NCBI GenBank assembly: GCA_002395225.1
Contig: DGWH01000131.1
Location: 1-32,751, forward strand
Source of the DNA: Christensenella sp. UBA4263
Lineage (GTDB): Bacteria > Bacillota > Clostridia > Christensenellales > Aristaeellaceae
Direction: 5' to 3'
DNA length: 32,751 bases
Shown here: one piece after another, positions 22,713-31,952 of the stretch
How positions within the stretch are numbered: the first letter of the stretch is position 1
Layout: every line of letters starts with the position of its first letter
Made by a program: the position numbers and the translations under genes
Notes under the pieces: model-generated
Told to the model about the DNA's origin: nothing
The model's input: only the letters and a program-made list of their open reading frames with translations
The model's database searches: none

Positions 22713-22870
22713 GTCCTGGCCTCCTATACTTTTCATTCACCGGAGGGCTTTCTTCTTTACGCCCCTGTTGCTGCGCGACAGGGCCAGTTTGCCGCAAACC
22801 GAACTTCGATCATATGCCGAAGCATCTTTGTACTGCCCGAAAGTCTGCGGACTGTCGCTGCGCGACAGGG
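22713..22870 (-). promoter_or_regulatory. Structured leader, two hairpin modules
   Basis: In transcript order: hairpin CTGTCGC-GCA-GCGACAG (22852-22868, directly after the kinase stop), a GCAGTACAAAGATGC loop, GGCATATGATCGAAG, then a second hairpin, CCCTGTCGCGCAGCAACAGGG (22763-22783), and AGGAGG. It looks like a partially tandem copy of the leader family. Confidence 0.5.
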
Positions 22871-22873
22871 CCT

Positions 22874-24553
22874 TTACTCAGCCAGGGAAGCGCGCCATGT
22901 CTCAAGCTGATCCTGTTTCCCTATGGCCATCAGCCAGGTTTCGAGCTGGAGATCAAGATTCCCTTCATAATCCACCAGCCGGTGACACAGCTGTTCAAAC
23001 TTTCCAAAGGATTCCGCCAGCGTCCGCCGCATGTACTCAGCCAGTTCATCACATGTACGAATCTGTTCCCCATCCAGCAGCAGAAGCTTCTGCCCGGAAA
23101 GGGTATACGCCATGAGATAATAGGTTCGGCGCATATCCGTTCCATTGATCCGCTCAAGTTCATAGGAATCCTCAATGGCCTCAGCTGCTTTTTTGAGCTT
23201 TTCATTTTCAGGCGCCGCTATGCTGACATATTGGGAAAGTACCTTTTCCGAAAGGATGCCGGAATAATAGGAAAACTGTGACTTGTCCTTCTTCCAGAGT
23301 CTTTCCAGCACGTCCCGGCCAAAGGCGGGAAGGCTCTCAAATATCTGTCCTTTCCAGCAGAACCCTTTAAGCTCCGGACTGAGCCGGTACAGGAGCCGCC
23401 AGAAAATGACATCGTCCTTCCCGTTTTCCCTTCCGGCCTGCTCCTCTGCCTCCTGGCACATGTCGGCCAGTTTCGGATTCCAGGTCCTGAAATGATTGGT
23501 CACCATCCCTCTGAACAGCAGCTTTTTCCCTTCATTCCAGTTTTCTGCAAAGGCCGTAACCAGCAATGCCGGATCCGTATATTCCTCCCCCATGAACCGG
23601 AAAGGGGGCATCGTTTTTTCCACGTTTCCGGTTCCCTCACCGGGGATCACAAGAGGCTCGCCATCCAGCCACTTTCTGACCTCCTCATACGTCCATCTCC
23701 TGTTCGGATTGTTTTTGTCATTGCGGTTGGTGATGTCATAATAGGTCAGAGCTGAGATGAAATCCTGCAGACGCGGCGACATGTTTTCCGGACACGGCAC
23801 CCGCTGAATGGAAACATACTGTTCAATCTCCTCCGGCTGAAGATTGGCATAGGGCGGAGAACCGCAGAACAGCTCAATCAGCGTGATTCCAAACGAGTAG
23901 TAATCCGATTCCCTCAGGAACAGGTTCTTGAAGGTTTCCGGTGCGGAATATTCCGGAGACATCCCGGTCTTGGTCACCAACACCGTGCTGTCCTTATCGA
24001 TCATGGAGCTGATCCCAAAGTCAGTGATGGCCACCGTTTTCCCATCATTGTTCAGCATGATGTTGGAGGGCTTCAGATCCTTGTGAATAATCCCGGCCTC
24101 ATGCAGCACATGGAGGCCTTCGTTGATATTCGGAATAATCCGTTCAATCAGTTCCTCCTCGGTGAAGGTCTTCCCCTGCAGACTGCCGTTTTCATAAAAG
24201 GGGAGAATTTCCACCGGAAAGCCGTTCCATGTGCCGGCCTGATACAGACGTGCAACGTAAGGGGAATCAATCGTCAGCAGGGCATCTATGACCTCCTGCT
24301 TAATGGCAAACTGCCGTTTATAGACTTTTGCCACAAACTGCTCCGCCCCATCCGTGCAAAGATACAGGTCCGCTTCGCCGGATGACACTTCCATCTGCTT
24401 GATGACCCTGTACCTGTCACAGATGATCGTGCCCTCTGAAATAGTGACACTGCTGTCCGTCTCAGGCCCGCTCCCCGCCTCTGCGATCTCCCGATTAATC
24501 ACCGTAACCGAAGACGGCTGAATGGCCGGATTGATAACTGTATGCTCTGCCAT
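22874..24553 (-). CDS. Serine/threonine protein kinase with C-terminal unknown domain
   Basis: A 559-residue protein; GAGGTG precedes the ATG. The N-terminal 40 residues are Ser/Thr-rich and repeat VINPAI/VTVINRE-type segments, possible autophosphorylation sites. The kinase domain spans about 45-310: VAKVYK (K76), HKDLKPSN (D159 catalytic), TDFG (178-180), APE (204-206) and DYYSFG. All catalytic residues are present; the glycine-rich loop is loose (VSSGEADLYLC). The remaining 240 residues are helical and unrecognised; no membrane segment or PASTA repeats, so it is cytoplasmic and unlike PrkC. The gene follows the PC4-like gene by 35 bases and sits with a helicase-nuclease, which suggests it senses or transmits a nucleic-acid signal. 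This is inference. Confidence 0.85.
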   Translation of the reverse strand: MAEHTVINPAIQPSSVTVINREIAEAGSGPETDSSVTISEGTIICDRYRVIKQMEVSSGEADLYLCTDGAEQFVAKVYKRQFAIKQEVIDALLTIDSPYVARLYQAGTWNGFPVEILPFYENGSLQGKTFTEEELIERIIPNINEGLHVLHEAGIIHKDLKPSNIMLNNDGKTVAITDFGISSMIDKDSTVLVTKTGMSPEYSAPETFKNLFLRESDYYSFGITLIELFCGSPPYANLQPEEIEQYVSIQRVPCPENMSPRLQDFISALTYYDITNRNDKNNPNRRWTYEEVRKWLDGEPLVIPGEGTGNVEKTMPPFRFMGEEYTDPALLVTAFAENWNEGKKLLFRGMVTNHFRTWNPKLADMCQEAEEQAGRENGKDDVIFWRLLYRLSPELKGFCWKGQIFESLPAFGRDVLERLWKKDKSQFSYYSGILSEKVLSQYVSIAAPENEKLKKAAEAIEDSYELERINGTDMRRTYYLMAYTLSGQKLLLLDGEQIRTCDELAEYMRRTLAESFGKFEQLCHRLVDYEGNLDLQLETWLMAIGKQDQLETWRASLAE

Positions 24554-24588
24554 GTTTCACCTCGACTAATGCAGCGTCCGGAAACGCA

Positions 24589-24837
24589 TCATTCTTCCCT
24601 GAGAAAAGCCACTTCTTTGTTCAGCAGATCCGCCAGAGCAATCAGCTCATCCTCTGTCAGCGTGATCCCTTTTCCCATCTTTGTATGATCCGCAGACCAG
24701 GAACGCACATCGTACTTTGGTTCATTCCCGTACCAGCTGACCCGGTTCAGTTCAAAATTCCATCCATTTGCGGATGTTGAAATGACACCGATGTGGTTGA
24801 TAATTTCAAATTTCAGTTCCTGTTTTTCATCCGCCAT
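24589..24837 (-). CDS. PC4/YdbC-like ssDNA-binding protein
   Basis: 82 residues from the ATG at 24837, preceded by AAGGAG; the open frame further upstream overlaps the helicase and is not used. KFEIINHIGVISTSANGWNFELNRVSW (key words IGVIST, NGW, LNRVSW), EPKYDVRSWS, KMGKGITLTEDEL match the YdbC family of PC4-type proteins that bind single-stranded DNA as dimers. It begins 16 bases after the helicase stop, so it is certainly co-transcribed. A ssDNA-binding partner beside a helicase-nuclease and a kinase is a sensible combination. Confidence 0.85.
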   Translation of the reverse strand: MADEKQELKFEIINHIGVISTSANGWNFELNRVSWYGNEPKYDVRSWSADHTKMGKGITLTEDELIALADLLNKEVAFLREE

Positions 24838-24853
24838 GTCTGTTCTCCTTATT

Positions 24854-27800
24854 TTATTTAACCATGATGCGCCAGGCCGGAACATTGTTTGTCGCAATGG
24901 CACCGCGCTTTTCAAGCTTCCCGGAAACATTGTATTCAGCAGCGATTTTCTCGAAAGCGTCCTTCTTTTCAGGCGCATACAGGACCCACAGAATCGAGGA
25001 GGCCGCGCGGTTGTCAATCGTCCTCAGGCCTGCTTTGTGAAGCGCCCGGATGAGGGGATCCTCACTTTCCTCTCTTTCTCCGGTCTCTTCCGTTTTCCGT
25101 GCAATGTCCGCTTTTTCAGGTTCAGCCTCTTTGGGCCCTTCTTCCATCCGGATAGACTGCCTGTCTTCCTCCTCCGCAGCTTTAGCCTTTATGGGTTCAG
25201 GTTTCTGCTCTGCCTCTTTCCTCCGGATGTGCTGCCCGTCTTCCTCCGCGGCTTCCGCCCTGTCTGATTCAGGCGCCTCTTCCTGAGCAATAGGCAGCGC
25301 TTTTTCCTCTTCCGGATCTGCCCGGCCGGTCTCTTCGCTCCGCTTCTGTTCCTCCAGGAGCCTGACCTTTTCATCACAGGCCCGGACCGCATTGCGCAGG
25401 AAGGCGATCAGTTTCTCGCCCTCTACCTCCGGATTTTTCACCCATTCCGCTGACCAGACCCGGTAAAGGTTCCAGCCCATGTTGGTCAGAACCACGCTTC
25501 TGAGCCGGTCCCGGTCCCTCGCCGTTCTGGCCGAGACATAGGAATACCCGTCGCACTCAATTCCGGCGACATACTGCTCCACCAGCTTCGACGGATGCCG
25601 AACGGCAATATCGATCTTATACCCGGAACAGCCGACATACTGCCGGACCTCAAATCCCTGATCCCGGATAAACTGCGCAACCGCATCCGCGAACTCATCC
25701 GTTCGGACGTTTCTCTGTGCCTTGGCCAGCGTCGCCTCCCCGTTCATCGCAAACTCGATGTAGGAACGGAGCATCCGGACGCCCGCGGATTCTGTTCTGG
25801 ACAGATCCATGTCCGAGGGCAGAATGGAGCTGACCAGTTTCACATTGATTTTCGCCCGGGTAATGGCAACGTTGAGCCGCCGTTCGCCGCCGGCCATGCC
25901 CAGCGGGCCGAAGCGCATGGCCATCGGTTTTCCATTGGCCTTCTGTTCTTTCGTCCGGGCATACCCGATGCTGAAAAAGATGGTGTCCCGTTCATCTCCC
26001 TGGACATTTTCAAGATTCTTGACAAAGAACTCATCCGCCCGTCCCTCGGCAAAGAACGCCTCATATTCGGGATGCGTTTCCCGGAACCGCTGGATCTCCA
26101 GGTCAATGGCCTGCTGCTGTTTCTCGCTGAACGCGATCACGCCCAGGGACCGGTCCGGATGCTTCTCAATGTGTTCTTTTACCAGCGCGACAATCCGCTG
26201 CGCCTCGGGGATATTCACGTTTTTGGGCGCGGGATCATACACGCCCTCTTCCACATAGACAAATTCAACGCCTGTGTCCGGTTCGTTTTCATTGCTGCTG
26301 GGGAAGGTGATGAGCTCATTATGGTAGATCTCCTGGTTCGAAAAGGCGATCAGGTGCTCATGCCGGCTCCTGTAATGCCACAGCAGTGTCCGGTTCGGGA
26401 GAATATTCGCCGTCTCTTCCAGGATGGAGTCGAACATTTCCTCCGCTTCCTCATCCCCGTCATAACTGTCGCTGCTGTTGCTGGTATTGGCCGCAAAGAA
26501 ATTGGTGGGCGGCAGCTGCCGGGTGTCCCCGGCAATGATGACCTGCTTCGCCCTGAAAATGGCCCCGATGGCGTCCTGCGGGAAGATCTGGGAAGCCTCA
26601 TCGAAGATGACCATATCAAACTGATACAGTCCGGCATCCAGGAAATACGCCACGGACAGCGGGGACATCATCAGGCAGGGCTTGAGGGTCAGCAGCAGTC
26701 CCGGAATGCTCCGGAAGAGCTTGCGAAGGGGCATAATGCGCCGCTTCTTTTCCATCTCATGCCGCAGAATCCCCAGCTCGGATCCGGCTTTTTTGACCCA
26801 GTTCAGGTCCGGATAGGTCCGGATGATCTTTTCCCGGATGCGCTTTCGCGCAATGTCAAACTGCCGGACATCCAGTTCAACAAACCGCTCCCGCCGCTGC
26901 TCGTGCACCCGCCGGCGGAAGCTCTGCACGGCAGGCACATGATTCAGCTGTCCTCTGAGCCAGCCGGTATAAAATCCTTTCTCAAAGGCCGCCTGCACCT
27001 GCCCGACCGTGTTATCCAGTTCGGCAATCCGGGCGGTAAATTCGGACAGCCCCAGATGGTCACATTCCGCCCGCGTTTCCACATAGTCAAGCCATTTGTT
27101 GAGTTCACCGAACCCATTCATGCAGGCCTCATAGCGATCTGCAACCTCACCCAGGTCCTGCTGTTCAAAGTCCGTCTCCCGGAACTGGGCGGAAAAATAC
27201 GCAAGCTTCGGCTCCGTCTCCGCCACCAGCGCGGAAAGCGCCGATACCTCGCGCTGAAAGTCCTCTCCAACCGGTTCACAGGCCATCTGAATGAGCGGAT
27301 CCGGCACGGAACCACCCATGAGCGCCGAGAGGCGCTCCGCCGTGGAAAGCCCCAGCAGAATCCCCTCCCAGTTGCTCTCCGGGCCCTGATACATGTCCAT
27401 GAACAGTTCCCGGAGGACAAGTTCCTGATCCGCAAACCATCGCTGTTCATCCTGTATCGCGGACAGATTGGAAAGAAGGGTGCGCAAGTCATCAACCAGC
27501 AGGTCCGCGCTCTTTCGGGCCGCCGCCAGTTCGGCCACCGCCCGGGCCTGCGTATCACAGTTGTCGAGAAATGCCTTGATCTGCGGCAAAATATCCTGCG
27601 AAATCGACCTGTCCTCGGACAGTTCCCGGATGAAGGAGCACCCCCTGATTTCCTCCCTGAGCCGGGTAAGATGTTCCTCCGAGAGCTGCCCGGCCAACCG
27701 GCAGGCCTCCCCCGTGAGCTGCAGGCTGTTGGCCACATTCAGAATGGTGGAAACAGTTTCCTCCGGCATGTTCGCCGCCGCACAGGCCCGGGCGATTTCA

Positions 27801-30313
27801 ATTGCCCGGGTTCTGCTTTCGCGGATCTGAACCCAGTCCGTTTCCTCGCCCCGATACTGACGGCCGGCCAAAACCGTAAGTTCCCCTGCATGCTCCGCAA
27901 ACCAGGCCTTTTCCGCCTTCAGCTCCCTCAGTTTCTGCAGAAACAAAACCGCCACAGAATCATCCAGGCGCCCGCCGACTGCCTTTAAATGCAGACGGAG
28001 CGTCTTCATATCCTGCCGGTAACCGGCATTAAGGAAATGGAACAGTCCCACATACTCCGTCTTGAACCGTCCCAGCATCCCCTCCGCATCCAGCGTGAGT
28101 GCCGAGGGTTCCCAGTCCCGCAGAATTTCCCCGGACAGGGCACGAACCGCGGCGCGATGCCGGACCGCCTCATCCAGTAGCGGACTGTCCGCATTGCCCC
28201 GGGCATCCAGCCAGGACGCCTCAAGGAACGGCGTCTGGCCGATCCGGTCCAGCACCCGTCTGAGCTGCCGGACACCGGCCAGGGTATCCGGAAACGGACA
28301 GCAGATCAGGCGCTGTCCCTCACGGCCGGCGGATACGGTCTCTTCCAGCCGCCGGCGAAGGCTTTCCGCCATGGCTCTCTGGTCCGCCAGACATTTCTCA
28401 GCGGATTCATTCCCTCCGGCATGGTCCATCCAGGAACCATTTGCACCCAACTGCGCCCGGACAAGGTCGGGATCCATCTCAAGCACCGATTCCGCCCAGC
28501 CTGACAGAACCGCATGCCGACACTGGCGAGCCTGTGCGGCATGCTGCCGGGCCTGAGCAGCCATTTCCCGGCCTCTGGCCGACGCATTTGCAAACCAGCC
28601 GCTGCAGATCCGGGGCGGCTTTGTGCAAAGAATGTCGGCGATGGTGACCCATCTGCGTGCCGCGGCAAAGCTGTTCGTTTCCTCCATCCCAAGCCGCGCG
28701 GCCATTAGGCGGGTTATGGTCTGTATCTGCCGCAGTGCCCCGGAAAGCCCTTCCGTCTCACGCTGCAGCTCCATTTTATAATCCTGCCCGGAACTGACCG
28801 CTTTGGTCCTGAACCAGGGATTTTCACTCAGCCGTCCGCCCATGTCCCTCAGTGCCTTTTCAAAGGCCGCGACACAGGTAAGGAGGACGGTAAACTGCTC
28901 TTTGGTGATCTCCTCCGGCTGTTCCACCGAGGCGTTCAGCCAGGGGACCTTCGGGAGGTTCGCGAGCCGGCCGAAAACGCTGTACACGCTCTGCCCCAGC
29001 GGCTCAATGGGCTTATGCAGTTCATCCGCATATTCATTGAGGAACGCACGGTCATAGAACAGTTCTGCCAGTTCACTCAGGTCAGAACGGTCCGTGTATT
29101 CCTCTTCGAGATTCAGGTTTGCCCCGATGAGGTCGATGATTTCCTTCTTATTGGCCTTATAGTCATGCAGGGAAAGGCAGAAATCATCCAGTCCCGCCTC
29201 ACTGAGGCGTCTCAGTACCACTTCAAGCGCCGCCGCTTTCTCCGAAACAAACAGCACCTTTTTCCCGTCCGCTAATGCCTCGGCAATGATATTGGTAATG
29301 GTCTGGCTTTTGCCTGTTCCCGGCGGGCCCTGCATGACGAAACTGGCTCCCCGTTTGGAAAGAAGAATCGCCTCTTTCTGACTGGAATCCGAGTCGACAA
29401 TTTCAAATCCGTTTTCCGGCCGCAGCGCGTCGAAATCGACCTGGTCCGCCCCGGCCGGGAGATCCGCCAGGGCCTCCCGGTCACCGGCCATAGCCCTCAG
29501 CACCGGGTGGCGGAGGATCCGTTCCTGGTTGTCGTTGAGGTCATGGTACATGCTGATCTTCAGGAAGGAAAACAGTCCGAGGCTAACCTCACGGACAATC
29601 CTCCAGCCGTGCCGGTCCGCCATCTCCTCCACCCTGGCCAGGTACTCCTCAATGGATTTCCGGTTCTTCAGGTCAAAGGGCGGAAGCTCGATGTGATACA
29701 GCGCGTTAAACAGGTAGCTCAGCGTGGGATTGACTTCAATTTCATCTTCATTGTGGCTCAGGGTATACGGGGAACTGAAGGACTTGCGCCCCAGCGTCAC
29801 GGGCATCATGAGCAGCGGCGCCTTAAGCCAGGGTGAACTCTCCCGGTTCTGCTCGCGCCAGCAGATGAACCCGAAACAGACATAGAGGATGTTGGTGCCC
29901 TGCTCTTCCTGCGCCAGTTTTGCCTTTGCCCGGAGATTCTTCAGGGTCTTTTCCCGCTCGATGACCGTCCCGGCGGTTTTGATATCGCCCACCAGCACAT
30001 CCAGCGGATACGAGAGCGTCTCCATGAGCGCAATCATGGCATACGTGCGGAAATCCGTATCCTTGCTGACCGGTTTCTGGAACGTCAGCGGCCTGCCTGA
30101 AAACGCCAGCCGGTTGAACAGCTCCGTCATCTCCGGCTCCAGGATCTGCAGCGTCGAGCGTTTGGTTTCCCTGAAGTTGATCATCTTGTTGCGCTTGCCG
30201 GTATCAAGGAGCTCCTGTTTCCAGAGTTCAATTTTCCGTTCCAATTCTGCATCCGGCCCCTTTGCAAGGCCAGACACATCATGCACAGTCTCCGGAGACC
30301 ATGAATCGTCCAT
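24854..30313 (-). CDS. Giant DUF4011-type SF1 helicase with Vsr-like nuclease domain and DUF3320-like C-terminus
   Basis: A 1819-residue protein; AGAGGAG precedes the ATG. The N-terminal 250 residues (RNKMINFRETKRSTL, KAPLLMMPVTLGR) match DUF4011. The helicase core is split by a long helical insert: Walker A GPPGTGKSQT (about 328-337), FDEAS (about 1236) and GDTRQLPPT (about 1259), WHYRSRHEHLI, ENVQGDERDTIFFS, LNVAITRAK (about 1478). Next is a Vsr/MTES_1575-like endonuclease fold (about 1525-1630) with YKIDIAV, GIECDGYSY and WNLYRVWS. An acidic/basic repeat linker (about 1640-1740, EEDGQHIRRKEAE-type) follows, then a C-terminal DUF3320-like domain. This is a COG1112-type SF1 (Upf1-like) helicase fused to a nuclease. 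Such proteins recur in anti-phage systems. It is upstream of the PC4-like, kinase and coiled-coil genes. Confidence 0.9.
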   Translation of the reverse strand: MDDSWSPETVHDVSGLAKGPDAELERKIELWKQELLDTGKRNKMINFRETKRSTLQILEPEMTELFNRLAFSGRPLTFQKPVSKDTDFRTYAMIALMETLSYPLDVLVGDIKTAGTVIEREKTLKNLRAKAKLAQEEQGTNILYVCFGFICWREQNRESSPWLKAPLLMMPVTLGRKSFSSPYTLSHNEDEIEVNPTLSYLFNALYHIELPPFDLKNRKSIEEYLARVEEMADRHGWRIVREVSLGLFSFLKISMYHDLNDNQERILRHPVLRAMAGDREALADLPAGADQVDFDALRPENGFEIVDSDSSQKEAILLSKRGASFVMQGPPGTGKSQTITNIIAEALADGKKVLFVSEKAAALEVVLRRLSEAGLDDFCLSLHDYKANKKEIIDLIGANLNLEEEYTDRSDLSELAELFYDRAFLNEYADELHKPIEPLGQSVYSVFGRLANLPKVPWLNASVEQPEEITKEQFTVLLTCVAAFEKALRDMGGRLSENPWFRTKAVSSGQDYKMELQRETEGLSGALRQIQTITRLMAARLGMEETNSFAAARRWVTIADILCTKPPRICSGWFANASARGREMAAQARQHAAQARQCRHAVLSGWAESVLEMDPDLVRAQLGANGSWMDHAGGNESAEKCLADQRAMAESLRRRLEETVSAGREGQRLICCPFPDTLAGVRQLRRVLDRIGQTPFLEASWLDARGNADSPLLDEAVRHRAAVRALSGEILRDWEPSALTLDAEGMLGRFKTEYVGLFHFLNAGYRQDMKTLRLHLKAVGGRLDDSVAVLFLQKLRELKAEKAWFAEHAGELTVLAGRQYRGEETDWVQIRESRTRAIEIARACAAANMPEETVSTILNVANSLQLTGEACRLAGQLSEEHLTRLREEIRGCSFIRELSEDRSISQDILPQIKAFLDNCDTQARAVAELAAARKSADLLVDDLRTLLSNLSAIQDEQRWFADQELVLRELFMDMYQGPESNWEGILLGLSTAERLSALMGGSVPDPLIQMACEPVGEDFQREVSALSALVAETEPKLAYFSAQFRETDFEQQDLGEVADRYEACMNGFGELNKWLDYVETRAECDHLGLSEFTARIAELDNTVGQVQAAFEKGFYTGWLRGQLNHVPAVQSFRRRVHEQRRERFVELDVRQFDIARKRIREKIIRTYPDLNWVKKAGSELGILRHEMEKKRRIMPLRKLFRSIPGLLLTLKPCLMMSPLSVAYFLDAGLYQFDMVIFDEASQIFPQDAIGAIFRAKQVIIAGDTRQLPPTNFFAANTSNSSDSYDGDEEAEEMFDSILEETANILPNRTLLWHYRSRHEHLIAFSNQEIYHNELITFPSSNENEPDTGVEFVYVEEGVYDPAPKNVNIPEAQRIVALVKEHIEKHPDRSLGVIAFSEKQQQAIDLEIQRFRETHPEYEAFFAEGRADEFFVKNLENVQGDERDTIFFSIGYARTKEQKANGKPMAMRFGPLGMAGGERRLNVAITRAKINVKLVSSILPSDMDLSRTESAGVRMLRSYIEFAMNGEATLAKAQRNVRTDEFADAVAQFIRDQGFEVRQYVGCSGYKIDIAVRHPSKLVEQYVAGIECDGYSYVSARTARDRDRLRSVVLTNMGWNLYRVWSAEWVKNPEVEGEKLIAFLRNAVRACDEKVRLLEEQKRSEETGRADPEEEKALPIAQEEAPESDRAEAAEEDGQHIRRKEAEQKPEPIKAKAAEEEDRQSIRMEEGPKEAEPEKADIARKTEETGEREESEDPLIRALHKAGLRTIDNRAASSILWVLYAPEKKDAFEKIAAEYNVSGKLEKRGAIATNNVPAWRIMVK

Positions 30314-30329
30314 CGCTTTATCTCCTCTT

Positions 30330-30360
30330 CAGTCCAAAACCCGCCGGGGTTCAGGCGGAA
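30330..30360 (-). terminator. Possible weak terminator between cls and helicase genes
   Basis: On the minus strand CCGCC-TGAACCCC-GGCGG is followed by GTTTTGG. The stem is short and an alternative GGCGG/CCGCC pairing upstream competes, so read-through from cls into the helicase gene is possible. Confidence 0.3.
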
Positions 30361-30386
30361 GTCCCCCGCCGTCTCGCCGTTCCTGA

Positions 30387-31952
30387 TTACAGCAGCGGCG
30401 CCACAAATTTCAGAATGTGTCCGGTGATCTTAGTGGAAAGCTTTTCGTTGCGGATGGTTTCCTTTGTCACCGCGCGACATTTGGAAAGGGTATTCTGGAA
30501 ATCCCGCTCCACATCCGCGACACAGTCCGTCTCATACAGATAGGTTCCACACTCGTAATGATGGTACAGGCTGCGATAGTCCAGATTAATTGTGCCGACA
30601 ACAGCCTTCCTGTCATCGCTGACAAACACTTTTGCATGAACGAATCCGGGCGTATATTCATACAGCTTGACACCGGCATCCGTCAGCGCCGAATAGTGTG
30701 TTTTTGCCAGGGCGTAGATGGCCTTTTTATCCGGGATTCCCGGCAGAATGAGCTTCACATCCACGCCGCGCTGCGCCGCGTATTTGAGGGCCGTTTCCAG
30801 TTCACCATCCAGAATCAGGTACGGCGTCATGATGTGCACATAATCCGTTGCCCGGTTCAGGATATCCATATAGACGGTCTCACCCACCTTGTCCTCATCC
30901 AGCGGGCAGTCCCCAAAGGGAATCACATAACCGGCTGCCGGCTTTTCACTGACCGGCACATGGCAGGCCGAAAAGTCCGGATTTTTCTCATCCAGATTCC
31001 ACATCTGCAGGAACATGAGCGTAAAGCTCTGGACGGCAGGTCCGCGAAGCCTTACCGCCGTATCCTTCCAGTGTCCGAAAGGCGAGTTAATGTTGATATA
31101 TTCATCCGACAGATTGACGCCGCCGTTAAAGGCAACCTGACCGTCAATCACCAGAATCTTCCGGTGATCCCGATAATTATAGTGAGAGGACACGACCGGA
31201 ATCAGTGGGGAGAAAACCTTGGCCTTGATTCCTTTTGCCGCCAGCAGCTCACAGTAATTATCCGGCAGCAGTGTAAGCCCGCTGGTTCCGTCGTACATGA
31301 CACGCACATCGACACCGGCCTGTGCTTTACGGATCAGGATATCCAGAATCTGTCCCCACATCTCGCCTTCTGCAACGATGAAATACTCCATGTAGATAAA
31401 GTGTTCCGCCTTCTCCAGTTCCTCCAGCATGGCGGCAAACTTATTCTCACCCAGCGGGAAAAAGTCCACCTCTGTCCCTGCGTACACCGGGAAACAGCCG
31501 CTCCGTTTCAGATAACGGGCAAGATCATCTGTTCCTGACTGGTCTTTGGCCAGCGTCTCCAGAACTTCGCTCTTTTGCTGCAGTTCATTTTGAGTGGAAC
31601 GGATGATTGTCTGTACCCGTTCCTTGTTTTTCCTGTTTCCCCAGTTGTTCTGGGTAAAGGCCAGGAACAGCGTGCCCGGAATCGGCGCAAGGGAAATGAT
31701 CCACATCCAGGTGAGCTTTGCCGAGGAATCCATCCGGCTGTTGAACAGGTAAATGATCATAACAAACGTAAAGATCCACTGCATAACGGCAAAGTGTGGG
31801 AAAAATTTGCTTAACCAGGAATAGATGGAGAGCATCATCATCACCTGAACAAGCAGGAGAAGGACGATCACCGGGATACGGCTGAACAGAATTCGCTGCA
31901 GCCCGCTTTTGACAGGTTCAGCAAGTCGGACAACGTTGCGTTTTTGTTCCAT
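30387..31952 (-). CDS. cls: Cardiolipin synthase (two HKD/PLD motifs)
   Basis: A 521-residue protein; AAAAAGGAG precedes the ATG. It joins two phosphatidylglycerol molecules to cardiolipin and glycerol at the membrane. Two to three N-terminal membrane helices (about residues 28-105) are followed by two phospholipase-D motifs: HRKILVID (about 262-269) and HAKVFVSD (about 436-443), each HxKxxxxD, with NGGVNLSDEYIN and TINLDYRSLYHHYE after them. Length and topology are standard for cls, so a lipid role is much more likely than a nuclease role. It is 73 bases upstream of, and collinear with, the helicase gene. It has its own strong promoter about 240 bases upstream and a leader element. Confidence 0.9.
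   Translation of the reverse strand: MEQKRNVVRLAEPVKSGLQRILFSRIPVIVLLLLVQVMMMLSIYSWLSKFFPHFAVMQWIFTFVMIIYLFNSRMDSSAKLTWMWIISLAPIPGTLFLAFTQNNWGNRKNKERVQTIIRSTQNELQQKSEVLETLAKDQSGTDDLARYLKRSGCFPVYAGTEVDFFPLGENKFAAMLEELEKAEHFIYMEYFIVAEGEMWGQILDILIRKAQAGVDVRVMYDGTSGLTLLPDNYCELLAAKGIKAKVFSPLIPVVSSHYNYRDHRKILVIDGQVAFNGGVNLSDEYININSPFGHWKDTAVRLRGPAVQSFTLMFLQMWNLDEKNPDFSACHVPVSEKPAAGYVIPFGDCPLDEDKVGETVYMDILNRATDYVHIMTPYLILDGELETALKYAAQRGVDVKLILPGIPDKKAIYALAKTHYSALTDAGVKLYEYTPGFVHAKVFVSDDRKAVVGTINLDYRSLYHHYECGTYLYETDCVADVERDFQNTLSKCRAVTKETIRNEKLSTKITGHILKFVAPLL

Noticed and set aside
10447..22870. Leader elements as Rho-independent terminators of the upstream genes
   Set aside because: The GC hairpins are followed by GTTTG, not a T-run, and the copies at 13258 and 18461 lie in divergent intergenic regions where no upstream gene ends.
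25595..27988. Long open frame (797 codons) on the + strand
   Set aside because: It lies wholly antisense to the helicase gene, whose motifs are unambiguous; GC-rich coding DNA often leaves such a frame open. No ribosome binding site or domain.
30417..31538. Open frame of 373 codons on the + strand
   Set aside because: Antisense to cls; shadow of the real gene.
30387..31952. cls as the PLD nuclease of a Mokosh-type system
   Set aside because: Membrane helices, length and both flanking motif contexts are those of ordinary cardiolipin synthase; only adjacency argues otherwise.
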